From: HGM11368 sp051883415
Lineage (GTDB): Bacteria > Bacillota > Clostridia > Christensenellales > UBA3700
Assembly: GCA_051883415.1 (NCBI GenBank)
Contig: JBJETR010000044.1
Coordinates: 1 to 42,865 of the forward strand
Direction: 5' to 3'
DNA: 42,865 nucleotides
Shown here: positions 16,157 to 24,238 of the stretch, piece after piece
How the letters are laid out: every line of letters begins with the position of its first letter
Numbering within the stretch: the stretch's first letter is position 1
Translations under genes and position numbers: made by a program
The notes under the pieces: generated by a model
Database searches by the model: none
The model's input: the letters and a program-made list of their open reading frames with translations, nothing else
Told to the model about the DNA's origin: nothing

Positions 16157-17284
16157 TCACGTGCCTGATTTTAGAATATTTATATATCCCGAATACTCAA
16201 AAATCCTATCACGAGCTTTTGTTGTCGTTTCACGAATTATCCCACACTCAACCATTTTTTTGATGGCATTCGAAACGCCGTTATATGACATGTTCAGAGC
16301 TTTTGCAGTCGTTCCGATAGAGATAATAGGGTGTTCTTTTAGATAATCAAAAATGGCTTTTTGAGTTTGGGTTTTTGCACAATATTTTGCCTCGTCTATT
16401 TTAATTAGATTGTTTATCGCTTCAATAGTTTTTATGCCGTCGTCGCAAGTTTCTATAATACCGTGCAAGAAAAATTTTATCCATTGCTCATAGTTGCCTT
16501 TAACGCGAACTTCACTCAATCTATCGTAATATTCGATACGATTGGATTTGAGATATAGTGATAGATACAATACGGGGCGACGCAATATTCCATCGGCAAG
16601 TAGCATAAGTGTAATAAGCATTCTTCCAATACGACCGTTTCCGTCTAAGAACGGATGGATTGTTTCGAATTGGTAATGCACGAGTGCTGTTTTTAGTAAA
16701 ATATCCATATCGTTATCGTTGACAAATTTTTCAAGATTGCTCATTGCAACCTGCATATCTTCAACAGTAGGCGGAACGTATCTGGCAGTTTGCAAATTGC
16801 TATTAGTAGAACCTATCCAATTTTGGCTACGACGGAATTCGCCGGGATTTTTTTCTTGTCCGCGAACACCTTGCATCAAGACTTTGTGAGTATCGCATAA
16901 AAGACGATTGCAGAGAGGCAATTCTTTCATTCTATCTATAGCAAAATTGAGAGCATTGACGTAATTAACAACGTCGTTGACTTCAAGATTGACAGCTACG
17001 TCAACGTTGGGATTTAAGACGTCTTCGAGCGTAGCTTGAGTGCCTTCAATTTGGCTACTGAGCAATGCTTCTTTTCTAACGTATGCACTCAAAAACAAGT
17101 TCATATCGGGGATGAGTTGGGACGTCATATCCAACTTGCCGAGATAATTATGAGCCTTAGAAAGCAATGCTACCATTTCCGTATCCATTTCAAGTTGAGG
17201 AAATGGAGGCAACGGGTTTGGTTTGTAAGTTTTGTATTGAGCAACACCGCTAAGCGCGTTAACGTATTTTCCTGCTCTATTCAT
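16157..17284 (-). CDS. Fic family protein with C-terminal winged helix
   Basis: Fic-domain enzyme that typically transfers AMP from ATP onto a protein hydroxyl. The active-site loop HPFLDGNGRIGR (210-221) is complete and the N-terminal inhibitory motif SSQIEG (76-81) is present, so it is the self-inhibited class II type. N-terminal region resembles the Fic N-domain (PPFPQLEMD). The C-terminus (about 305-370) is a winged helix-turn-helix (IGTTAKALNMSYNGVSNAIKK), so the protein may also bind DNA. 375 aa, normal length. AAGGAG lies before the ATG. No antitoxin gene is adjacent; the enzyme probably regulates itself. Confidence 0.92.
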   Translation of the reverse strand: MNRAGKYVNALSGVAQYKTYKPNPLPPFPQLEMDTEMVALLSKAHNYLGKLDMTSQLIPDMNLFLSAYVRKEALLSSQIEGTQATLEDVLNPNVDVAVNLEVNDVVNYVNALNFAIDRMKELPLCNRLLCDTHKVLMQGVRGQEKNPGEFRRSQNWIGSTNSNLQTARYVPPTVEDMQVAMSNLEKFVNDNDMDILLKTALVHYQFETIHPFLDGNGRIGRMLITLMLLADGILRRPVLYLSLYLKSNRIEYYDRLSEVRVKGNYEQWIKFFLHGIIETCDDGIKTIEAINNLIKIDEAKYCAKTQTQKAIFDYLKEHPIISIGTTAKALNMSYNGVSNAIKKMVECGIIRETTTKARDRIFEYSGYINILKSGT

Positions 17285-17296
17285 AAAACACTCCTT

Positions 17297-17384
17297 GAAA
17301 TAACGTTGTTTATATTATAGCCATTATTTCGCAAATAGTCAATATAGTGAAATAATAAATGCTAAAATATATAAATTATTTCAC
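17297..17384. repeat. Four GTGAAATAAT-type half-sites around the fic promoter
   Basis: ATTATTTCGC (17323-17332) and GTGAAATAAT (17347-17356) form an inverted pair. A third copy, ATTATTTCAC, is at 17375-17384 and a shorter one, GAAATAAC, at 17297-17304. The first lies between the -35 and -10 boxes of fic, a usual place for a repressor site. Confidence 0.55.
17314..17342 (-). promoter_or_regulatory. Promoter of fic
   Basis: Minus strand: TTGACT (17337-17342), 17-bp spacer, TATAAT (17314-17319). The spacer contains a half-site of the repeat described at 17297-17384. Confidence 0.75.
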
Positions 17385-17878
17385 TTCTGTTGTCTTCAAG
17401 ATATGCAAATAGAGGGTTCGGACGGCGTAGCCGTCGGGAGCGTAGCGCCCAAATCTCTCCAAAAAAATAAACCCCGACATAACTCGGGGTGTTGGCGGAA
17501 GCGAAGGGAGCTTGTTTGAACACAGAGTTTTATTATTGGCAGTCTTTTTTACGGACTGCCTTTTTATTTGCTGTAGGGTTTCCGGCGTTATTTTGTACTT
17601 TGTGGGTGTTTCGGTAAAGTTGTAGGTAATCGTTACGCTGTCGTTATCTAATATGACTTCGCGTACAAAGGTTTTTACAATCAGTTTTCGCACGGGCATT
17701 TCCTGTATATCGCCGCAAATAACCGAGTTTAAGTAACTCTCTATCTTGTCGGCGTCAAGAAACGTATAACTGCGTTGTTTCTCTTGCTCAATATCGAAGT
17801 CAAGTCCGGCTATCTTTGCTTCAAGTTCTTTCAAGCGGATTTTCGTTTGCTCGGTAGGTAATTGGAGCTTATCAAAAC
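17376..17878 (-). pseudogene. C-terminal remnant of a large serine recombinase
   Basis: The open frame matches only the C-terminal end of a site-specific serine recombinase: a coiled-coil stretch (KELEAKIAGLDFDIEQEKQR) followed by IVKTFVREVILDNDSVTITY, which is characteristic. The catalytic resolvase domain and the recombinase domain are missing. The frame is open upstream to about 17878, where it runs into the end of the tetR gene, so the break lies there. After about residue 115 the frame runs through a rho-independent terminator (17461-17489), suggesting the true stop was lost. Marks the edge of a formerly mobile segment. Confidence 0.75.
17461..17489 (-). terminator. Terminator inside the recombinase remnant
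   Basis: Minus strand: CCCCGA, 6-nt loop, TCGGGG, then TTTATTTTTTT. Arms at 17472-17477 and 17484-17489. Its place inside an open frame supports decay of the recombinase end. Confidence 0.65.
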
Positions 17879-18448
17879 TTATTGTATCTTATGGAAGCTG
17901 TTATTTGCTATAATGCTGATTTGTTCTTTGATAATATCTGCGATTTCCTCGGGTGTTTCTTTTCTTCCGTTTTTTACCCATACAGTCAAAATACTGATAG
18001 TGAATCCCGTACGGATAGACATAAAATACTCCCCATGCTTAATTCCCAATCCTGATAAATTTCCGTATTTGCTCTGCAGAATATCGGCATTTTTCATATG
18101 GCAGGAATAGATAATGTCCTGTCGGTTGATTTTTATCAGACATTCTAAAATATCGCTATGCTCCATCCAATATTTGAAATAATGCTTTGCAAAGTCAACT
18201 TCGTTTAAAAACATATCAGGCGTGCAGTCGCAAAGCGCCTTGCGAAAACATGTATCGCATTTCCAATAAAGTACATCTGCGGTATTGTCGAAAAGTCTGT
18301 AAAAAGTAGCTCTGCCCACGCCCGTTACTTTTTGAATATCTGTTACGGTAATTTCGGTGAAATATTTTGTTTGCAAACACTTCATTAACCCCTCTCCGAT
18401 TTTCTCCGCCGACCTGATTGCTCTCTTGTCATGTGCGATATGATACAT
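17879..18448 (-). CDS. TetR/AcrR-family repressor of the adjacent ABC cassette
   Basis: Small TetR-type regulator (189 aa). N-terminal DNA-binding domain with KCLQTKYFTEITVTDIQ and the recognition helix VGRATFYRLFDN; the rest is a helical ligand domain. The start is set at the ATG at 18448 because AGGAGG lies 8 nt before it; the longer frame from 18475 adds nine residues and covers that site. Divergent from the HXXEE and ABC genes, with which it shares one palindromic operator, so it almost certainly represses both directions until a ligand, probably a drug or peptide exported by the ABC transporter, binds it. Confidence 0.88.
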   Translation of the reverse strand: MYHIAHDKRAIRSAEKIGEGLMKCLQTKYFTEITVTDIQKVTGVGRATFYRLFDNTADVLYWKCDTCFRKALCDCTPDMFLNEVDFAKHYFKYWMEHSDILECLIKINRQDIIYSCHMKNADILQSKYGNLSGLGIKHGEYFMSIRTGFTISILTVWVKNGRKETPEEIADIIKEQISIIANNSFHKIQ

Positions 18449-18486
18449 ATTTTCGTCCTCCTGTTCCATTGGCAAAAATAATCTTG

Positions 18487-18530
18487 TGGAACTATTGTAT
18501 CACAAAATAAGATATGATACAATAGTTTCA
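18487..18530. promoter_or_regulatory. TetR operator with two mirror-image promoters
   Basis: Perfect 13-bp arms AACTATTGTATCA (18490-18502) and TGATACAATAGTT (18515-18527), extended to 16 bp with one G-T mismatch, 12-nt centre. Each strand reads a promoter in the same DNA: plus TTGTAT (18495-18500), 17 bp, TACAAT (18518-18523); minus TTGTAT (18517-18522), 17 bp, TACAAT (18494-18499). A bound repressor would block both directions. Confidence 0.85.
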
Positions 18531-18560
18531 TAATAAAATTTCCAAAAAAGGAGGTTGTTT

Positions 18561-19403
18561 ATGAATTTCTTATATTGGTTCGTAGGTCAGGGCTGGTTAT
18601 ATCTGATGGCAGGCTTGGGTGTTTTTCTCACCATATGGCTCGCTACACATTGGAAAAAATATGATTGGCTAAACAGGCTTGGAACGCTTGCAATTATCGT
18701 GCTGGTATTCCACGTCTTTGAAGAATGGGTTTTACCGGGAGGTTTCCACTATATTTATAACGAAGGCTCGGTTGCGCCAGACAGGTATCCTATGAATCAG
18801 CTTACAGATATGATTACCAATCTCGGAGGAGCAATTATTGGCACGGTAATTTTGCTCATTTGGGGTTTAAATACGGGCGCAGGGATTGCCATTTCCCTAT
18901 TTAGCCTGTTTGAAGCAGTTATACATTTAGTATTGGCAAATAAATCTCTTTCCGCTTTTTCGGCTATGGGGCAGACGGCGTTCTACGCCCCCGGACTTAA
19001 TACCGCATTATTCGGCTTTTTACCAATTGCGATAACCTATCTTTTATACTTTATTTTCCACAAAAAAAAGCCAAATTGGAAACAGTGGTTGGGTGGTTTG
19101 ATTTCCTTGGTCGTCCTCTCTTTTCTGCTCGTAAACCTACCTGAAATGTTGTTAAAGGACGAAAACTCTTCGTTCATATTCCCTGATCACGGCTATTACG
19201 ACCAATATATAAACGGTACGGCGCAGAGCGGAATGAGCGGTGCAACGATTGCAACCATTATTCTCGGCTGTCTTTTGGCTGTCGGTTTAATTGGCTTGTG
19301 CGTCTATTACTTCGGTGTAAAGAAGAAAAAAATATCAGACGTAATCACGCAGTTGAAATCAACTTTTAATCGAACTACGGAGGAATACAATGCTGACGCT
19401 TAA
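18561..19403 (+). CDS. HXXEE-domain multi-pass membrane protein
   Basis: Integral membrane protein (280 aa) with about seven helices. It carries the HXXEE signature in H51-V-F-E54-E55 (HVFEEWVLPGGF), the mark of a small family of unknown function found next to TetR regulators and transporters. A second His/Glu patch, LFEAVIHLVLANKS, follows. The start is the ATG at 18561, six nt after AAGGAGG. It overlaps the ABC gene by 14 bp, so they are one operon under TetR control. It may be an intramembrane enzyme or a partner of the transporter; that is inference. Confidence 0.82.
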   Translation: MNFLYWFVGQGWLYLMAGLGVFLTIWLATHWKKYDWLNRLGTLAIIVLVFHVFEEWVLPGGFHYIYNEGSVAPDRYPMNQLTDMITNLGGAIIGTVILLIWGLNTGAGIAISLFSLFEAVIHLVLANKSLSAFSAMGQTAFYAPGLNTALFGFLPIAITYLLYFIFHKKKPNWKQWLGGLISLVVLSFLLVNLPEMLLKDENSSFIFPDHGYYDQYINGTAQSGMSGATIATIILGCLLAVGLIGLCVYYFGVKKKKISDVITQLKSTFNRTTEEYNADA

Positions 19404-21690
19404 TAATATTATTAAAAATTACGGTAGCGGTGAAGAAATTACCAAAGCGTTAAGGGGCGTAAACCTTGAGTTTTCGGAAAAAGGACTTACTTCTATTCTC
19501 GGACCTTCGGGGTGCGGTAAGACTACGCTATTAAATATCATAGGTGGACTCGACCATTATACCGAGGGAGACCTGTTAATCGATGGGAAATCAACAAAGG
19601 ACTTTAAGGACTGTGATTGGGATGCATACCGTAATGCAAAAGTCGGTTTTGTATTCCAAAGCTATAATCTAATATCTCATTTATCCATAATGGAAAACGT
19701 GGGAATGGCTCTCTCCCTTTCGGGCATATCGGGGAAAGAGAGGGAAGAACGCTCAAAAGCGGCACTCGACGCCGTAGGACTTTCGGCTCATCTCGACAAA
19801 CGCCCAAACCAGCTTTCGGGTGGGCAAATGCAGAGGGTTGCCATTGCCAGAGCCTTGGTCAATAACCCGTCTATTATTCTTGCAGACGAACCGACGGGCG
19901 CATTGGATAGTGCAACCAGCTTGCAGGTTATGGATATTTTAAAGGAAGTATCCCAAAGCCGACTTGTAATTATGGTTACGCACAACAGGGAACTTGCCGA
20001 AAAATATAGCGACAGAATTATCGAAATGAACGACGGCTTGGTCGTAGGTGACAATAACCCCGTTGAAGAAGTTCAATCTATTAAAGTCGAAAAGATGACT
20101 AATAAATCAACTAAGATGTCCTTTTTAACGGCTTTAAAGTCCTCGTTTAAAAATTTACTCTCTAAAAAGGTGCGCACCTCGCTCATCTCTATTGCGGGTT
20201 CAATCGGTATTATTGGGGTTGCGCTTGTGCTTGCAATTTCAAATGGTATGACCAACTTTTTAAATCGGACCGAAAAGGAAACGCTTTCGGGTTTTCCTTT
20301 AAGCATTACGCAGACGGTTGCCGCTGATATGACTATGCCCGATCCGAGCGGAATGAATACGGGTACGTTCCCCAACGACGGCGTGTTCTATCCATATGAT
20401 AAGAGTGGAAATACCACCTTGCATAAGAATAAACTGACGGACGAATATATTGAATACGTTTCGGCAATGGACTCTACTCTTTACAGCGCAATTTCATATA
20501 ACTACGCCGTAGAAATGCACGTCGTATGCATAGCAGACGACGGGAGTTATAAGCTTGTGGATACTTCGGTAAGTAATTCGGATATATTCTCCACATCGAG
20601 CGTTTTCTCGCAGATGCCCGATAATAAAGATTTTATTAAATCACAGTACGATATTCTTGCAGGTGATTACCCTGAAGGTTATAATCAGGTAGCTCTCGTT
20701 GTGGATAAAAACAACCGCATTGATACGGTTATTTTAGAGCAGTTCGGTATAGAAATCCCTGAATCATTCACGGCAGATGATCTTATCGGAAGGACGTTTA
20801 AGATAATTTTAAACGACGATTATTACGAAAAAACTGAAAACCGCTATGTGGCAGGTAACGACTATAAGGTGATGTGTCAAAGCGAAAAGTCAATAACGGT
20901 TACGGTGTCGGCAATTATGCGAATTAAGCAAGATTGTTCAGGTGAATTGCTTGCTACGGGGGTGAATTATACCCCTGCATTGACAAAGAAATTGCTTGAA
21001 GATAATAAAAGCTCTGCTATTGTCAAAGCGCAGGAAGAAAGCCCTTCGATAAACGTTCTTACAGGTGCGCCTTTCTTTGGTTCGGTATCTTACGACTCGG
21101 TTATGCAAAAGTTGGGCGGAGACTCAACTCCTACGGGAATACAGATTTACCCTGCTAACTTCGAGGCGAAATCACAAATAAAAAAGTATTTGGACGCATA
21201 TAACAGCGGTAAAGCAGAAGATGACAGAGTGGTTTATACCGATTTATCGGAGTCTATGTCGTCAGCAATCTCGTCAATGGTAGATACGGTTTCGGTAATC
21301 TTAATTGCATTTGCGGCAATTTCGCTTGTAGTTTCAACCGTTATGATAGGTATTATAACCTACGTTTCAGTTGTAGAGCGAACCAAAGAAATAGGTATTA
21401 TGAGGGCAATAGGCGCAAGGAAAAAGGATATATCCCGTATTTTCAATGCGGAGGCAATCATAATCGGATTTACCGCAGGTTTAATAGGCGTTCTATTAAC
21501 TTACCTATTAAGTATCCCTGCATCGGCAATTATAACGAGTATGGTCGGTATTAGCTTTACGGTTCTTCTTCAACCCTATTGGGCGTTGGCACTCATTGCT
21601 GTGAGCGTTCTATTAACGCTTATAGCAGGTTTCTTCCCGTCTAAGATAGCAGCTAAGAAAGACCCTGTGGTTGCCCTGCGCACAGAATAA
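19390..21690 (+). CDS. ABC transporter, fused ATPase and FtsX/MacB-like permease
   Basis: Single-chain ABC exporter half (766 aa). ATPase domain 1-220: Walker A GPSGCGKTT (38-46), signature LSGGQ (142-146), Walker B ending D166-E167 (LADEPTGALD), H-loop in MVTHNR. Then a first membrane helix (about 265-287), a large extracellular domain (about 290-620), and three helices in the FtsX core (AISLVVSTVMIGIITYVSVV, then ERTKEIGIMRAIGARKKDI). This is the MacB/lantibiotic-resistance type rather than a nutrient importer; it probably works as a dimer moving lipophilic or peptide antimicrobials by mechanotransmission. GGAGG lies before the ATG. Operon with the HXXEE gene. Confidence 0.93.
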   Translation: MLTLNNIIKNYGSGEEITKALRGVNLEFSEKGLTSILGPSGCGKTTLLNIIGGLDHYTEGDLLIDGKSTKDFKDCDWDAYRNAKVGFVFQSYNLISHLSIMENVGMALSLSGISGKEREERSKAALDAVGLSAHLDKRPNQLSGGQMQRVAIARALVNNPSIILADEPTGALDSATSLQVMDILKEVSQSRLVIMVTHNRELAEKYSDRIIEMNDGLVVGDNNPVEEVQSIKVEKMTNKSTKMSFLTALKSSFKNLLSKKVRTSLISIAGSIGIIGVALVLAISNGMTNFLNRTEKETLSGFPLSITQTVAADMTMPDPSGMNTGTFPNDGVFYPYDKSGNTTLHKNKLTDEYIEYVSAMDSTLYSAISYNYAVEMHVVCIADDGSYKLVDTSVSNSDIFSTSSVFSQMPDNKDFIKSQYDILAGDYPEGYNQVALVVDKNNRIDTVILEQFGIEIPESFTADDLIGRTFKIILNDDYYEKTENRYVAGNDYKVMCQSEKSITVTVSAIMRIKQDCSGELLATGVNYTPALTKKLLEDNKSSAIVKAQEESPSINVLTGAPFFGSVSYDSVMQKLGGDSTPTGIQIYPANFEAKSQIKKYLDAYNSGKAEDDRVVYTDLSESMSSAISSMVDTVSVILIAFAAISLVVSTVMIGIITYVSVVERTKEIGIMRAIGARKKDISRIFNAEAIIIGFTAGLIGVLLTYLLSIPASAIITSMVGISFTVLLQPYWALALIAVSVLLTLIAGFFPSKIAAKKDPVVALRTE

Positions 21691-21705
21691 ATAAGATTAA
21701 ACTTA

Positions 21706-21736
21706 AAAAGCTCACGGAAATCTTCCGTGAGCTTTT
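21706..21736 (+). terminator. Terminator of the ABC operon
   Basis: Arms AAAAGCTCACGGA and TCCGTGAGCTTTT around a 5-nt loop. Confidence 0.88.
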
Positions 21737-21890
21737 ATCATAGCTTAAAAGCGCCATTCTATTAAATTTTATTTATAATCCCTAATCTATATGTTTTCAG
21801 TAACAATTTATCCCGTTTACTTCCGATTTTTACTGTGCTACAACGGCAAAGACGAAAGGCAAAAATATGGAGTAATAGAAGATAGCAATA

Positions 21891-21920
21891 AAAAAAGCCG
21901 AGCGATTCTATTCGCCCGGC
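21891..21920 (-). terminator. Hairpin terminator on the minus strand
   Basis: Minus strand: GCCGGGCGA, loop, TCGCTCGGC followed by a T run; one mismatch in the stem. The 21740-21970 stretch holds no gene that I recognise, and this may be the end of a lost gene at the cassette edge. Confidence 0.6.
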
Positions 21921-21971
21921 AATATGCTTTATATATATTCATTTCTGAACTTTGATACCAAAAAAGTCATT

Positions 21972-22020
21972 AAAAAAGAATAATACGAACTCCTTTTCGC
22001 TCTCGGTGTTCGTATTATTC
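21972..22020 (-). terminator. Terminator of the tRNA-Ser gene
   Basis: Minus strand: GTTCGTATTATTC, 17-nt loop, perfect complement, then T6; just after the tRNA 3' end. Confidence 0.82.
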
Positions 22021-22025
22021 CCTTT

Positions 22026-22116
22026 TGGCGGAGACGGAGAGATTCGAACTCTCGTGCCACGCTAGTGACAAAACGATTTCGAGTCGTTCTCGTTACGACC
22101 ACTTCGATACGTCTCC
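22026..22116 (-). tRNA. tRNA-Ser (anticodon CGA)
   Basis: 91-nt class II tRNA. Acceptor GGAGACG/CGTCTCC, discriminator G and encoded CCA. The anticodon stem AACGA/TCGTT holds loop CTCGAAA with anticodon CGA, reading UCG. A long variable arm and the T-loop GTTCGAATC follow. It has its own promoter and terminator. Confidence 0.95.
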
Positions 22117-22130
22117 ACGCTTGCTATACA

Positions 22131-22159
22131 ATTATAATTACTCTCTCCGAAAAAATCAA
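22131..22159 (-). promoter_or_regulatory. Promoter of tRNA-Ser
   Basis: Minus strand: TTGATT (22154-22159), 17-bp spacer, TATAAT (22131-22136), 14 nt before the tRNA. Confidence 0.75.
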
Positions 22160-22249
22160 GAATATTGAAGCTATTGCTTATAAAAATTAAATTTTTGCCA
22201 TAATTTTCAACAATTTTCGCTTTTACTTTGTTTTATTTTTATCAACGTA

Positions 22250-22278
22250 TTGAAGTGGAGATTTCTTTGTGATATTAT
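22250..22278 (+). promoter_or_regulatory. Promoter of the acyltransferase-phosphatase pair
   Basis: TTGAAG (22250-22255), 17-bp spacer, TATTAT (22273-22278). Confidence 0.65.
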
Positions 22279-22314
22279 TTTAGTTGGGGAAAATCCACCA
22301 ATTAGGAGAGCGTT

Positions 22315-23601
22315 ATGAAAAAGAGCAAAGCCCAATTATGGGACATGGTGCAGTATATTTTTCGCAATTATTACGATAGAATGATACACGCAATTTTGTG
22401 GTTTGACGGTGTGGTTGACCAAGCCGCCGTCCGTGCTGCCGTAGGGCACGTCGTAGACAAGGTAGAAGTGCTGAGGAGCAGCTTTAAATTTGGATTTATC
22501 AGACCCAAATGGATTGTCAACGAGCAATATGACTCCAATCAATTGGTACAAGTTGTTGACACTGACAACGTAGACAAGACGGCTTTTGAGTGCATATCGC
22601 AGTCATTTAGTTACAAAGAGAAGTTGCAGATGCGTGTTTTTATCGTGCAAGACGGCACCAAGAGCACAATAGCGTTTTTGGTCAATCACATGTGTTTTGA
22701 CGGTGGAGATTTCGGATATTTTCTTAACAAATTCGTCGAGTGTTACAACAGCGTTTTACGCAACGGCAGTTGCGAAAACGTGACAATCAAGACGGGCAGC
22801 AGAGATGCCGACCAGCTCTATCAAGGCATGTCGCCGGAGCGTGCCAAAGAAGCTAAAGGATTGTACAAGAACGTCTCTCACACGGGTGTCAAACACAAGT
22901 TTGCCTTTAGTGACGACAAGCACGACCTTGCCACTCGCTTTACCGTCAAAAGGCTGACGGAAGAGCAGTTGACGGCTATCAAAACCAAGGCAAAAAGCCA
23001 AGGCACAAGCCTCAACGACGTATTGCTCGCAGGTTATTTGAGGGCGATCGTGAAGCAACTTGGGCTTGGAGCCGACGAAACCGTCAACGTTACTTCAATG
23101 GTAGATTTACGTCGCCATTTACCTGATAGGCAGACGCTGGGAATGACCAATATGACGGGCTTTATGCCTTGCAAGATTGCGGGTGTCGGCGACGATTTTG
23201 CTACAACCTTGTCGAGAGTTATGGAGCAGACCAAGAAGGCGAAAGCCGACGCTAATCTCGGGCTATACGGCTTGCCTCTACTCAAGCTTGCCTTTACCAT
23301 ATTCCCATACGCCATAGCCGAGGCGGCAATAAGAATCGGCTACGTCAATCCGCTTATCGGCATGTCCAATATCGGCACTGTCGAACCGCAAAAGTTGAAA
23401 CTTGACGGCGTAGAGATGACGGACGCATTTATGACGGGTGCAACCAAATACAAACCATACGTACAAGTGACGTTCAACGGCTTTGCGGGCGAGGGCAGAC
23501 TGTGTATTGCCCAAAAATGTTCTGCAAAAGACCAAAAAATCATCTCTGATTTTCTTGACGATATGATAGCTCAGATGATAGAATTTGCCCAAAAACCATA
23601 G
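22315..23601 (+). CDS. Condensation-domain/WS-DGAT-like acyltransferase
   Basis: 428-aa member of the CoA-dependent acyltransferase fold that includes NRPS condensation domains, PapA and alcohol acyltransferases. The catalytic motif HHxxxDG appears as N124-H125-M-C-F-D129-G130: the second, catalytic histidine is kept, the first is Asn, a change also tolerated in the family. SLNDVLLAGYLRAI (about 238-250) and DLRRHL (264-269) are typical of the second lobe. It stands alone, not in an NRPS gene, so it probably transfers an acyl group to a lipid, sugar or peptide. AGGAG before the ATG. Nine bases separate it from the phosphatase, suggesting co-transcription. Confidence 0.82.
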   Translation: MKKSKAQLWDMVQYIFRNYYDRMIHAILWFDGVVDQAAVRAAVGHVVDKVEVLRSSFKFGFIRPKWIVNEQYDSNQLVQVVDTDNVDKTAFECISQSFSYKEKLQMRVFIVQDGTKSTIAFLVNHMCFDGGDFGYFLNKFVECYNSVLRNGSCENVTIKTGSRDADQLYQGMSPERAKEAKGLYKNVSHTGVKHKFAFSDDKHDLATRFTVKRLTEEQLTAIKTKAKSQGTSLNDVLLAGYLRAIVKQLGLGADETVNVTSMVDLRRHLPDRQTLGMTNMTGFMPCKIAGVGDDFATTLSRVMEQTKKAKADANLGLYGLPLLKLAFTIFPYAIAEAAIRIGYVNPLIGMSNIGTVEPQKLKLDGVEMTDAFMTGATKYKPYVQVTFNGFAGEGRLCIAQKCSAKDQKIISDFLDDMIAQMIEFAQKP

Positions 23602-23610
23602 GAGAAAACA

Positions 23611-24081
23611 ATGAAAATTTTATTCGTATGCTCGTCCAACATATGTCGTAGCCCGTATTGTGAATACGTCTTCAAGAGAATAGTGCAGTCGGAGCCGAAA
23701 CTTGCCCAAAAAGTCACGTGGATACGCAGTGCGGCGGTGTTTAACAAGTCTGCCAAAATCCACCCGAAAGCTAAGCTAGCCTTGCTGAGAGAGGGCTTTG
23801 ACGAAGCGTATATCGATGCACATAAGCCTGCATTCAAGTGGACGGACAAAGACTTGTTCGAGACGGCGGACGTAATTGTCGGCATGACACGCACCAACAA
23901 ACTCGTCACGCCTTGCAAATACCGCAAAAAGTTTATCACGCTATCCGAGCTGGTTGACGGACAATACAAGGCTATTCCCGATCCGTTTTTGGAGAGAGAT
24001 ATCGACAAATATTATGCCGTGATGGATATTCTCAAAGATTATCTAGAGAGGTATAGTCAAAAGTTGATTGCTGAGTCTTGA
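23611..24081 (+). CDS. Low-molecular-weight protein tyrosine phosphatase family protein
   Basis: 156-aa cytosolic phosphatase. The P-loop C-X5-R-S is C7-SSNIC-R13-S14 and the general acid is D124 in IPDPFLE. In bacteria such enzymes dephosphorylate tyrosine kinases of capsule/exopolysaccharide synthesis or arginine-phosphorylated proteins (YwlE type); no kinase is nearby. Here it follows an acyltransferase gene with only nine intervening bases. AGGAG before the ATG. The C12 next to R13 is common in the family. Confidence 0.92.
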   Translation: MKILFVCSSNICRSPYCEYVFKRIVQSEPKLAQKVTWIRSAAVFNKSAKIHPKAKLALLREGFDEAYIDAHKPAFKWTDKDLFETADVIVGMTRTNKLVTPCKYRKKFITLSELVDGQYKAIPDPFLERDIDKYYAVMDILKDYLERYSQKLIAES

Positions 24082-24177
24082 GCAAAAATAACAAAAAAAC
24101 CTTTTCCAAATACAATGATTGATTATAATTTTGTCTAAAAATAATTAAAAAAATTTATTTTGTCAAAAAATAGGGTA

Positions 24178-24206
24178 TGGACATAATAAAAAAGGTATGA
24201 TACAAT
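24178..24206 (+). promoter_or_regulatory. Promoter of the ppx/gppA-like gene
   Basis: TGGACA (24178-24183), 17-bp spacer, TACAAT (24201-24206); AT-rich DNA with A/T runs just upstream could act as an UP element. Confidence 0.65.
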
Positions 24207-24238
24207 AATAGCGGAATAAATTTAGAGGTAGAGAGTAT

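Noticed and set aside
21740..21960. Short open frame (YNGKDERQKYGVIED) after the ABC operon
   Set aside because: No start, no ribosome site, no recognised family; it reads through a hairpin terminator of the other strand.
17415..22116. tRNA-Ser as attachment site for the ABC cassette
   Set aside because: No copy of the tRNA 3' end is visible at the other edge near 17.4 kb, and large serine recombinases seldom use tRNA genes.
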